From Ampelocalamus luodianensis (taxonomy: Eukaryota; Streptophyta; Magnoliopsida; Poales; Poaceae), in contig CM070633.1 of assembly GCA_036346255.1 (NCBI GenBank), positions 18,476,001-18,540,000 of the forward strand: DNA of 64,000 nucleotides. Direction: 5' to 3'. Shown here piece by piece: positions 13,597 to 23,727 of the stretch. Position numbers and translations under genes: made by a program. How positions within the stretch are numbered: the stretch's first letter is position 1; each line of letters begins with the position of its first letter. Below the pieces are notes generated by a model. The model worked only from the letters and a program-made list of their open reading frames with translations. It did no database searches and was not told the DNA's origin.

Positions 13597-15570
13597 CGTG
13601 AAACAATGGAATGCTACAACCTATACAAACAATGAAAACTATCACTTTATTAAAATTTTAGAAGAACTTCCCTAACCAAGCAAGTGGAGTTCAAATTAAT
13701 TAAGAACAACTCCAAATCTTTCATCCAAAAATCTACTATTCAATAGAAGTGATACAATAGACATACCAAAAGTTAAGCTCTCAAATTTACAAACCTATTC
13801 CAAGTCTAATATAAACCGCTCAACTTTGCTCAATTATTAGAATCATTCCATAAATAACAAACTAAATGAAGTGGCAATGTGCATCCCTCGATCTATTTCC
13901 CATGTGCATTTTTGAGTTCCAAAAACAAAAAAATGTATCAAGAACTCACAAGTCCTATAACCACACTAAAATTAAACTCAAGTACATGCTACCAATATCA
14001 AAACTTATAAGGCTAATCTATAATTACTACCTTCCTTATTGGCAACGTAATCAGAAACCCCAAATCATTCTCCAAAATCCACATAGACAATTGCCTAACA
14101 CAAGAGGGACCTAACCAAATAAGGTGGATCTCATTTACACATGGGGATCTATCATAACCCCACATTCCGAATTGGGGATCTTAATCATGCATCCTTGTAT
14201 GCCCAATGGTGCAAATAAACATTAACATGATTGCACGATGCATGAACAATACTAGACGTATATGGTGCATACCAAACATATCATAAATCGTCATCATATT
14301 TATCCATCATTTCACACCATCTAACACATGTATCAAAACATTACATCGTAGATTCACAACATATTGCCAATAGCATGTATCAAGCACAATTATCATCATT
14401 AACAAGCATGTCACTCTATCAATCAACCAATGCTATCAATACCACGTATAGCAAAACATGGTCAAACCATCCATAGTTACTCTTCTTAAAGGTACTTGCC
14501 TCAACCGGAGACGTGGATCAGTAGGTGCTGCTCGGAACCAGTCCCCACCTAGAATACATTTAAAAGCTTCCTAAGACAATGGCAATATACCAAATAAACT
14601 ATAATAGCAAGCAGATAACAAAGCTTGAACGTGACCGACTCCACTTTTCCTACATGCTGAATTAACCCTCCTGTAACAGCCATATGTAAATCGTAACTTT
14701 TAGTACAGGGGTCCAAATGAGGTGATCTTAGACTTGATTGAAAGTTTATTAAATTCCTTCTAAGACTAGTTGGTGGGACTTCCTGATTCGCCACTAACTT
14801 CCCTAATTTGCCTCTAACAGAACATCGATCTCGCGTGAGGTTTTCTGGACAGTGCTAAACTACCATAACTTTCAACTCGTTTACAAATTTCGCGTTCTTG
14901 CCTTCTGAAAGCTACGACAATTACCACAACTTGTATTCTGAGATCCTAATTTTCCTTAAAATCTCTCCAATCGGATTACTAAATTCTGTCAGAATCGCTG
15001 ATTCACAGAACAGTCCCACAAAACAATTCATAACTTTTGATCCGTATTCGAATTAGGTGAACTGGCCAAGCTAGGAGTAACCAACTTTCTAAGAGGTTGG
15101 GTCCCAGATTCTGCCTCTAACAACGTGAAAACCTCGTCCAAACTTCTGGACAGATTGCGATCTATCAAATGCGGACTCGATATACCAAACTTCAACCAAA
15201 GCAACTTATACAATCCGAACAGAAGAATACCCAAAGTTACCTTGAAGAACCGAAGAGAAGAATCCCCAGATGACCTCTTCTCGCTCTCTCCTCCTATGGG
15301 CAAGGCTCAAGCGCGGAGAACCACGGTGAAGATGGCAGGGAAGAGAACCGAGGTGGTCGCGGGTCGCAGAGGAGAGGGAGATGGGGGCGCAAGGTGGAGG
15401 GCAAGGGGGCTAGGTTAGGGGGGAGAAGGTGTTCCCTTGGCGCCACAGGCACGGCCAAAGCGCAATCGAACTCAAACCCCCTTCTCCGCTAAAACATAAT
15501 TTCTAATTAATCCTCGAACCAACTCGTAATACTTTTTCCTTTTTTAACTAGGTTTCTTCAATTTATTGGG
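13597..15570 (-). mobile_element. Deletion-ridden LTR copy in element A
   Basis: Collinear with 2753-5140, reduced by short deletions. Stretches such as 14170-14340 are practically identical to 3530-3700, while GC-rich parts are shortened (for example ACCGGAGACGTGG near 14504 against the longer donor-side sequence near 3865). The stem-loop array is present but eroded around 14100-14175. It carries the end of the LTR near 15570 (GGGGTTATTAC). Confidence 0.65.
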
Positions 15571-17019
15571 GTTATTACCCTAGTTGCAATCAGCATTCGA
15601 ATAATCAGTTGGATAACAAGATCACATTAACAGTCAAATAGCTCCAACTCTCACATGCCTCTATCTGTTGGCAAAACACAGTCTACACTACTACTTGCCA
15701 CTCTCAGATAATGGAACCTAGGTTCGACTAGAATTCCCTTCACAAGAAATCACGGCAAGCCACTAAACACTGGCATCCTTGCAACAAACGGAACCTTTTT
15801 CCTTTAAACTACGAGATTTTAAAATTAAAGAATGAAAAAATATACTCAATAACAAACAAATAATTCTTCAGTTCAACAACCAAAAAACCAACTCCTTTTT
15901 ACAAACAACGAAAAACTTATTGTAAAAACAAATTAAAACTTTAATTTAATATTTAACCAAAACATTTTATTGCAAAAACCTCTAACTACAAGATTTAAAT
16001 CCACAAAATTCACTCCGAACAATACTTTTCCAATAACTAAATTTTTCCAGGGGGCAAACCCAAATACCACCATTATGAACAATTTAAATCAAAACTTATC
16101 AGCCAATTTCACTCCTACCCTAATACACCTATTATATAACAAAATTTCATTAACCGGTAACATATTAACCCTAAATTTTTTATTCAAATTATACATAAAC
16201 TTCTTTATAAAACAATATCGTTAAATCAAAATTTTAAACCAGTTAAATTTCGCTATCAATCAACCCCAAAAGTTATGTACCTTTAAGAAAAAAATTAAAG
16301 AAATCCCTAAAAAAATTAAACAAAATGCCAGAAACAAAAAACATTTAAATTAAACGGAAAAATTTAATAACAGTAATTTAAATTCCTATTTGTCCATAAA
16401 TTAACACTGAAAAACACTAAAATACGAAACAAAAATATATTCCGTCTTATATAACCTCATAAATCTCCAATTCAAAAAACAGTAAAACTTTTAAAATTAA
16501 AAGCTTCACTTCCATAATATAAAAAAAAAGCTTTACAACAATTACCAGTTACCTTTACATTATAAACTTAAATTCAATTCAGTAATTAACAGGGACTTCT
16601 CAAACTCACCATCAACCTATTAAATCGAAGGACCTTATCCTAGCTATATAATAAAACTATAAAACCATAACTAAAGTAAGAATTTACAAAAAAAATTTCA
16701 AAGATAAGAATAACATCCAAAGTGGAAATTTAAAACAGAAAAAAAAAAATACCAGACAATAATAGAAACCTAATTTAAAGGCGAACGGCACACAAAGGTC
16801 ATTGGAAAAAAAGAAAAATTCCCCCCTCGAATTTTATTCAAAAAAAAATCGCCACATACACCGACACAAATAAATATTTAAATTTACTCCTAAGGTTATA
16901 TAACAATCAAAATAATAAAAACAAATTAGTTAAACTAAAACGCAAGTTATTATCAAAAATAAGACTGTTCCCTTAGTCAAAAAAAAAGGATAAACACTAA
17001 TAAATATAAATGGAGGAAT
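15571..17019 (-). other. AT-rich stretch with degraded family-1 internal sequence
   Basis: The first 200 bases or so resemble the PPT-proximal internal region at 5150-5400. From about 15790 to 17015 the sequence becomes extremely A-rich on the plus strand, with long runs of A, few G and no clear homology to any other part of the window. No open frame of note. It ends abruptly at GGAATTTTTTTGGACC, where clean LTR sequence resumes. It may be a very decayed internal region or low-quality consensus. Confidence 0.5.
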
Positions 17020-18774
17020 TTTTTTGGACCAATTGCCCTATACTCCGCAAGTATAGGGGACCTCAAGCCCACACCGCAAGTGTGGGGATCTTTGCCATCG
17101 TTACACGATGGGGATCTCTCCTCAACTGCCCACATTCCAGGAATGTGGGGATCTTAATCATGCATCCTTGTGTATGCCCAATGGTGCAAATAAACATTAA
17201 CATGATTGCACGATGGATGAACAATACTAGAACTGTATATGGTGCATACCAAACATATCATAATCTGTCATCATATTTATCCATCATTTCACACCATCTA
17301 ACACATGTATCAAAACATTCATCATCTGTAGCATTCACAACATATTGCCAATAGCATGTATCAAGCACAATTATCATCATTAACAAGCATGTCACTCTAT
17401 CAATCAACCAATGCTATCAATACCACGTACTAGCAAAACATGGTCAAACCATCCATAGTTACTCTTCTTAAAAAGGTACTTGCCTCAACCGCGTGAGAAC
17501 GGTGGATGCGAAGTAGGTGCTGCTTCCGGAACCAGTCCCCCACCTAAGAATACATTTAAAAGCTTCCTAAGACAATGGCAATATACCAAATAAACTATAA
17601 TAGCAAGTACGAGATAACAAAAGCTTGAAACGTGACCCCGACTCCACTTTTCCTACATGCTGAATTAACCCTCCTGTAAACAGCCATATTGTAAAATTCG
17701 TAACTTTTAGTACAGGGGTCCAAATGAGGTGATCTTAGACTTGATTGAAAGTTTATTAAATTCCCCTTCTAAGACTAGTTGGTGGGACTTCCTGATTCGG
17801 CCACTAACTTCCCCTAATTTGCCTCCTAACAGAACATCGATCTCGCGTGAGGTTTTCTGGACAGTGCGTAAAAACTACCATAACTTTCAACTCGTTTGAC
17901 CAAATTTCGCGTTCTTGCCCTTCCCTGAAAGCTACGACAATTACCCACAACTTTTGTTATTCTGAGATCCCCTAATTTTCCCTTTAAAATCTCTCTCCAA
18001 TCGGATTACTAAATTCTGTCAGAATACCGGCTGATTCACAGAACAGTCCCACAAAACAATTCATAACTTTTGATCCGTATGTCGGAATTAGGTGAACTTG
18101 GAGGCCACCGAAAGCTAAGGATGTAACCCAACTTTCTCTAAGAGGTTGGGTCCCCAGATTCTGCCTCTAACAACGTGAAAACCCTCGTCCAAACTTCTGG
18201 ACAGATTGCGATCTATCAAATGACAGGACTCGATATACCAAACTTCAACCAAAGCAACTTATACAATCCGAACAGCGAAGAATACCCAAAGTTACCCTTG
18301 AAGAACCGCAGCAAGAAGAAGAATCCTCCCCGCGAAGATGACCTCCTCTCCTCGCCTCTCTTCCTCCTCCTATGGCTGGCAAAGGAGCTCCAAGGCGGCG
18401 GCGAGGAGAACCACGGGCTGAAGATGGCGCAAGGGAAGAGGGAACCAGGAGGTGGTCGGCCAGGGGGTGCTGCGCAAGAGGAGGGAGGGGCAGGAGATGG
18501 GGGGGTGGCGGCCAAAGGGTGGAGGGGCAAGGGAGGGGGCGGCTAGGGTTAGGGAGGGGGAGGAAAAGGGGTGTTCCCCCCCTTGGCCGGCCACACATGG
18601 GCCACTCTGGGCCAAAGCCCAGGCCCAAGTTGCCGGAAACTTCCAAAACCCCCCCTCTTTCTCCCGCTAAAACATAATTTCTAATTAATCCTCCGCCGGA
18701 ACCAACTCCGTAATACTTTTTTTTTCCTTTTTCTTAACTAGGTTTCTTCCCGAATTCTAATTTGGGGTATTACA
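17020..18774 (-). mobile_element. Element A right LTR, partial (5' LTR in element orientation)
   Basis: Matches 3405-5140 nearly base for base and ends in the same GGGGTATTACA followed by the CAAGA duplication. The PBS-side 650 bp are missing. Differences from the left LTR include the donor-like site, here GAG|GCAAGTACC on the minus strand (boundary at 17483/17484), against GTAAG in the left LTR. Four stem-loops are intact at 17035-17145. Confidence 0.88.
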
Positions 18775-18779
18775 CAAGA

Positions 18780-20344
18780 TCCTATACTCCACAAGTATAG
18801 GGACCTTTGCCCATCATCTTCATGATGGGGACCTCTTTACTCATTGCCGACATTCCACGAATGTGGGGACCTCAAGCCCGTCATTACATGACGGGGACCT
18901 CAACTATTTATACTTGGTCACCACATGACCAAGTCTCAAACATGCTTAAATCATGCATATGCACTATGACATCATCTTTCATACATAAGAATTCAACGTG
19001 TGCACAATAACATGTAAGCATTAACAACATACAAAGGAAACTTTAACCATAACTTGCACTCATCAAGATAAATGGAAACTCATCACAATAATATCCATGC
19101 CTGGCTATCACGAGCAAAGCACAAACAGTCCCAGTATAGAAGCACATATATGCAATAACCCGAATACTTGCCTCAACCGTGCGAGAACGGTGGACGCGAA
19201 GAGGGTTCTGCCCCTGGGATCACGCTCCCACCTGAACATAAAGATAACCCAATCTAAGACCAACATACTGGACCAAAAGCATAAATAACAACACAATTGA
19301 ACTCGCTAAGCTCCCAAGCTTTTCTAATCTTCTAATTTCTAGCGATCGATTTGGTGTTCACTTCGGACAGTCAACTTCTAAAATACATAACTTTCTGCTC
19401 AGGAGTCCAAATAAGATGTACTTGGACTTTCTAGAAATTTAATTAAATTAAATAAATAAACCTAGTTGGGGAGCCCTTCTGATTCTACTATATACTGCCT
19501 CTACCAAGCCAATCTACAAAACATCAATTATCACATCGGTTTCTCTGGACAGTACACTAAAACCATCATAACTTTTGCTACGAAAGTCCAAATTTTGTGT
19601 ACTTTATCTCTATGCAAAGGTATGGAAATGACCTACATTTTTTGTTATATTGAGATCCTCTGATTTCGAATTTAACTAACAGTTTTATCCAGTTTTCTAT
19701 AATCTGCCCGAAAGCTGGCAGACCAGCAAGACAGTGATACTAAAAAATTCATAACTCTCTGACCGTTAATCGGATTTGGGCGTTCTTGGTGTCCACTGAA
19801 AGCTAAGAACATAAGCCAACTATCTCTAGGAGGAGGGATCCCTAGATTCTTCTTCTAACAACATGAAAACTGTCGTCCAAACTACTGAACAAAACACGAT
19901 CTATTAAACCAACGAAACTCAATCTACCAAACGACATCAACCGCAACTACTACGCAACAACCAACGAAGAACACGTGATGTTACCCTTGTAGAATCGCAG
20001 CAAGGTGAAGATTTGGCCCCGCGAAGATGATCTCCTCTCCTTTCTTCACTTGATCGGCAGCAGAGAGCACCGACGGCGAGGAAGGGAGGCACCAATGGAG
20101 GATGGGGCTGCTTGGGGAGGGGAGGGGGTGATTATTGTAGCGGCGGCGGCACTGTAGTAGGCGGCATGCTACAGTAATCCTAGGGTTTTGACTGCCCCTA
20201 ATGGGCCAAGACTATGGACCTTTGGCCCAAGATTTAATCCCCTTCAAGAGAAATGCTGAAATCCCTTTTTAAATCCTGATAAAACGGTTGAAATTCAAAT
20301 AACTCTCTCCCGTTAAATCTTTCTAATACTTTTGGGGTATTACA
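18780..20344 (-). mobile_element. Element B 5' LTR, outer segment
   Basis: Continuation of 2133-2752 after the A insertion. Its first 160 bp hold more of the array: 18781-18801, 18810-18829 (CCCATCAT/ATGATGGG), 18847-18867, 18877-18895 (CCCGTCAT/ATGACGGG) and 18912-18934 (ACTTGGTCA/TGACCAAGT). The donor-like site GAG|GCAAGTATTC (minus strand) is at 19171/19172, giving a 640-bp intron-like span once A is removed. The outer end is GGGGTATTACA at 20344. GGTGT at 20345-20349 should be the right target duplication; its partner lies outside the window. Confidence 0.87.
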
Positions 20345-21306
20345 GGTGTAGTGATTGCGACTCGATCTGTTCAGGTCGGAGCCTTTGGATCATCAATGTC
20401 GTGTTCTCCACAATCGATGTATCAGTACCTTTTGGAAGATCGGGCCAACACTCCCATCAAATTCGGCCAAAAACCTAGGCTAACATTCAGGTGAAAGTCT
20501 AATATACAATCTGTCCAGTAGAACTATACATCAGTAAAGAAATACTCATAATTTTTTATTGGATTAATCAAAATCCAAGATTCTTATCATTTTGGAAAGC
20601 TAAGAACACCACCTTCAAAATCCTAGTTGGCACAACACTCTTATTTTGCCTTCAACAAAAAGTGGCACATGGTCAAAACTAATGACAGAAACCGACATAC
20701 ACTTTGGACAATCAAATTGAAATGTACATAACTTTTGTTCTACAAATCCAAATAGGGTGTTCTTTATCAATACTAAAAGCTAATGAGATTATCTACAAAA
20801 ATTATTTTGGGCAACACTTCCGAATCAGCCTCTAACGTAGTCATATTTTAATAAATACAACGAGTGTTAATTCTCGTTAGACTTTCGGAGCAGCAGCAAA
20901 GAATTCATCATAACTTTTAAATCATAACTCAAAATTGATTATCTTTGCATCTACTGAAAGCTAAGAACAAACCCCACATAACTCTAGGAGATGGGATCCT
21001 CTGATTCAGCCTCTAAGAACGCGGAAACAAACGCACAAGTAATTGGACAGAATCTGATCTAATCACAGCGGGATATCGATCCATAAATCATAACCAATTT
21101 CGCATCTAATACGATTCAAACAGCGAGGAGGCAATCTTTACCCTTTGAGATACGCGTGCCCACTGAATTCCCCCACGAGACGCTCCTCACCTCTTCTTCT
21201 CCTCTCTTTCTTCTCCTTTCTCCTTAGGCGATAGTGATAAGAGAGCACTACCATGAGGAAGGAAAATAGCAAGGGAGGGAAAGGGGGAGGGAGGCTGCTG
21301 TAGCAC
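20345..21306 (-). mobile_element. LTR fragment C (left piece)
   Basis: A minus-strand family-1 LTR interior; its reverse complement aligns with the modules in K at about 30700-31700 (shared phrases include CATTCAGGTGAAAGTCTAAT at 20489). It begins abruptly where B inserted and stops where D inserted, resuming at 30467. C is the oldest host layer of this half of the window. Confidence 0.78.
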
Positions 21307-21829
21307 TGTAATACCCCGAATGTTTCTACGGAAGGAGAGTAAACGAAAAAGGGGTTTTTCTGTAATACTCCAACTTATTGTAATGAAGGAAGCAGTGAAA
21401 AGAGAAATTAAACTTTAGACGAGGAAAATCTGCAATTCTTTGACAACCTGGGCTTCGGGCTTTGGCCTAGGAGGCCCATGAGGGGCCGACCACTAATAAA
21501 AGGAGGGGGAAACCCTAGCCCACCACTGTAGCACGCATTGCTACAGTGTTCTGCTGCCGCTACAGTGCCGCTACAGTGCGCGCCCTCCTTGCACTCCGTT
21601 GCTCTCTCTTGGTGGTGCTCTCCCATTGCTGTCGGCCAAGGAGAAAGGTGGAGGGAGAGAGGAGAAGAAGAGGAGATGAGCATCTAGCGGGGTATTTCAG
21701 CGGCACGGTGTCTCCAAGGGTAACGATTGCCGGTTGTTGTTGTTTGATTAGTCGTAGAAGTGAAACCGATTAAATTTGATTAGATCAAAGTCTGTCTGTT
21801 GGAAATTCAATTCTGTCCAGTAGTTTGCG

Positions 21830-22400
21830 CAGCTGTTTTCGCAATCTTAGATGCCGAATCAGAGGATCCCATCTCCTAGAGTATTGTAGGTTTTGTTCTT
21901 AGCTTTCGGTGGCCGCCAAGAACACTAAATTCTGACTTTCGAGTCAAAAGTTATGATAGATTTATTATCTGCTGTCCAGAATCCTGACGAGAATTAGCAG
22001 TCTCTGTATAGGTTGATATATGGCCTAGTTAGAGGGTGATTCAGAGGTCTTGCCCATAACAAATTTTGAAGGTGATATCACTAGCTTTCAGGATTGATAA
22101 AGAACACCTCATTTGGATTTATAGATCAAAAGTTATGCACTTTTCATTGTGACTATCCAGATTGTAGGGCAGTTTGTCCAGATTGTATGTCAGTTTCTAT
22201 CTTTAATTTTGACCCGTGTGCCACTTTTTGTTAAAGGCAATTTATGAATGTCGTGCCAACTAGGTTATTGTAGATAATTTCATGACCTTTTCAGATTGTT
22301 AAAGAACACTCAATTCGGAGTTGTAGTTTAAAAGTTATGGACGTTTTAGCTCTACTGTTCTATTTGCTCAGTCAGATTCTGTTCTGCTGTTTCGTTTGAC
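21830..22400 (+). repeat. Three 192-bp LTR modules with AAAAGTTATG box (D 5' LTR)
   Basis: Diverged tandem units, each with AGCTTTC or CTTTTCAG, then AARAACAC, an ATTTGGA-like core, AAAAGTTATG and a CTGTCCAG-like tail. The boxes sit at 21946, 22138 and 22330, exactly 192 bp apart. Equivalent boxes recur in K, G, J and A at 178-192 bp. Confidence 0.85.
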
Positions 22401-22737
22401 AGTTAGCAATTTAGTTTTGCCGAATTGGGTTATCTCGTCAACTACAAAGTTGTAGATATATTTGTTAAGCTCGTGTAGGATCTGGGCTCATCTCTTTTGG
22501 AGTCCCAGATCATTAGTTTTGGTCTTTACCGTGCTGCTGTCTAGATGGGATTCCATGTTGCTGCTGGAATTTCAGATTTGGGTTATGACTATGTTTTGGG
22601 TGTGCAAGAGGGTATTGTAGACTATTAATTCATGTTGGGCTCTATGTTGTTCTTATTTCGGTTACTTAATTGTTTAGGCCGCGAGGCTACGGGTTGGGAG
22701 CGCCATCGTTGCTTGCTAACGCGTCGTAACACGGAAG

Positions 22738-23342
22738 GCAAGTACTTTGTTGATTTTAAGTGCTGTGATTGTGAGTGTTTACATGAATATAATGTGACAT
22801 ATTGTGTTACCCGAGATGCTGAACTGGTTATGTTCTTTCATTATGTGGAGTATATACTGAGAGATGGTATTATCCATGTTCATGTTCATATCATGCATCC
22901 TTTTATTCATGTTATGTCCACGGGAGTGGATTGTAAGTCCCACCATTCCAATGTGGGCAGATTTGGACATTGTCATATCCCGTCCACGGGAGTGGATTGA
23001 AAGACCCATAAATTTCAGTATGGGCACGTAAGACCCATAAATTCCAATATGGGCAGCTTTGGACACCTATATGAAACGTTCTTCATATAGGACTTGGATC
23101 CCTGCACTTTTGTTAAGGTGCGGGCTTAAGTGAACACCGACGGGTGTGTCACTCGCTATACCGGTATAAGCATGTGTGCAGTCCATCCTTGAGTACATTC
23201 ATTCATGCCATGCATTCCTAAGTTTTCATTCGATGTATACTCATATTCTCTTATGATGATGACTTGTTCATATGTGTGTTATGTCCCTTTTAATGTACTT
23301 GCTGAGTCGTGGACTCACTCTTGCGTTGTTTGTTTATTTTAG
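22738..23342 (+). other. Predicted GC-AG intron-like segment, D 5' LTR
   Basis: Boundaries GGAAG|GCAAGTACT and TTATTTTAG|GTAACC with a T-rich tract and CTCAC upstream of the acceptor. AG|GCAAGT is the consensus of plant GC-type donors. The 605-bp segment holds the whole stem-loop array. GCAAGTAC at the left end is the exact reverse complement of GTACTTGC at 23295-23302, so the ends could also pair as a closing stem. Splicing is not demonstrated. Confidence 0.45.
22918..23167 (+). repeat. Stem-loop array, D 5' LTR (nine inverted repeats)
   Basis: 22918-22931 and 22983-22996 (TCCAC-GGGA-GTGGA), 22939-22957 (CCCAC/GTGGG), 23005-23024 and 23034-23053 (CCCATA/TATGGG), 23066-23091 (10-bp arm CCTATATGAA), 23100-23124 (arm CCTGCAC with one T-G pair), 23134-23147 (ACACC-GAC-GGTGT core), 23156-23167 (TATACCGGTATA). 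Spacers carry GTAAGTCC, AAGACC, GGACA or GGATC. Confidence 0.88.
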
Positions 23343-23712
23343 GTAACCCCTGATGTTGGCTCACTTGCGAGGGAGTAGACACGCACTACTTGTTCACATC
23401 ATCCAATTCATGTTCAAGATTAAATTTAGTTCTATTTTACATTCATAAATGATGAACTGTCATAATAAATTTATAATTGGTGAAGGAAGGATACCTTCTC
23501 CACATTGATGTTGAATTATTACTGCATGTGAACTTTCATTATCAATGAACTGAAATAAATAGATTAGATGGTGAAGGAAGGATACCTTCATCATGTCTTG
23601 GTTGTTTTGATACTATCATTAGTTGATTTTATTCAAATTCTTCCGCATTATGGATGTATGTTAGATGTTTTAGGTGACATCTTGGCTTCAGAATAGCCGT
23701 GGTGTTACTGAT

Positions 23713-23727
23713 TGGTATCGAGCGGGC
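23713..23727 (+). other. Primer-binding site of D (one base short)
   Basis: TGGTATCGAGCGGGC lacks the A of the canonical TGGTATCAGAGC. J has the same form at 62424, preceded by the same CTGAT, whereas B, A and L have the canonical site. It is either a subfamily trait or a shared base-calling artefact. Confidence 0.8.

Larger units (their letters stand above)
2753..18774 (-). mobile_element. Element A, family-1 LTR retrotransposon complex nested in the LTR of B
   Basis: Bounded by TGTAACACCCC at 2753, GGGGTATTACA at 18774 and CAAGA duplications. Instead of LTR-internal-LTR it shows: intact LTR (2753-5140), intact internal region (5141-9249), a scrambled LTR start (9250-about 10345), a second indel-ridden internal copy (about 10346-13596), an indel-ridden LTR (about 13597-15570), an AT-rich stretch (15571-17019), and a clean partial LTR (17020-18774). 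Either it is a tandem LTR-internal array produced by unequal exchange, or the middle is badly assembled. I favour assembly trouble because the damaged copies differ mainly by short deletions. Confidence 0.8.
21307..23709 (+). mobile_element. Element D 5' LTR
   Basis: About 2403 bp from TGTAATACCCC to GGTGTTAC. In order: GC-rich part with three GCTACAGTG copies (21539-21580), 192-bp modules, donor-like site at 22737/22738, stem-loop array 22918-23167, acceptor-like site at 23342/23343, and a U5-like AT-rich tail. TAATAAAAGG at 21494-21503 is the only TATA-like string upstream of the modules and is weak evidence for a promoter. The exact 3' edge is uncertain by one or two bases because the usual terminal ACA is altered. 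Confidence 0.9.
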
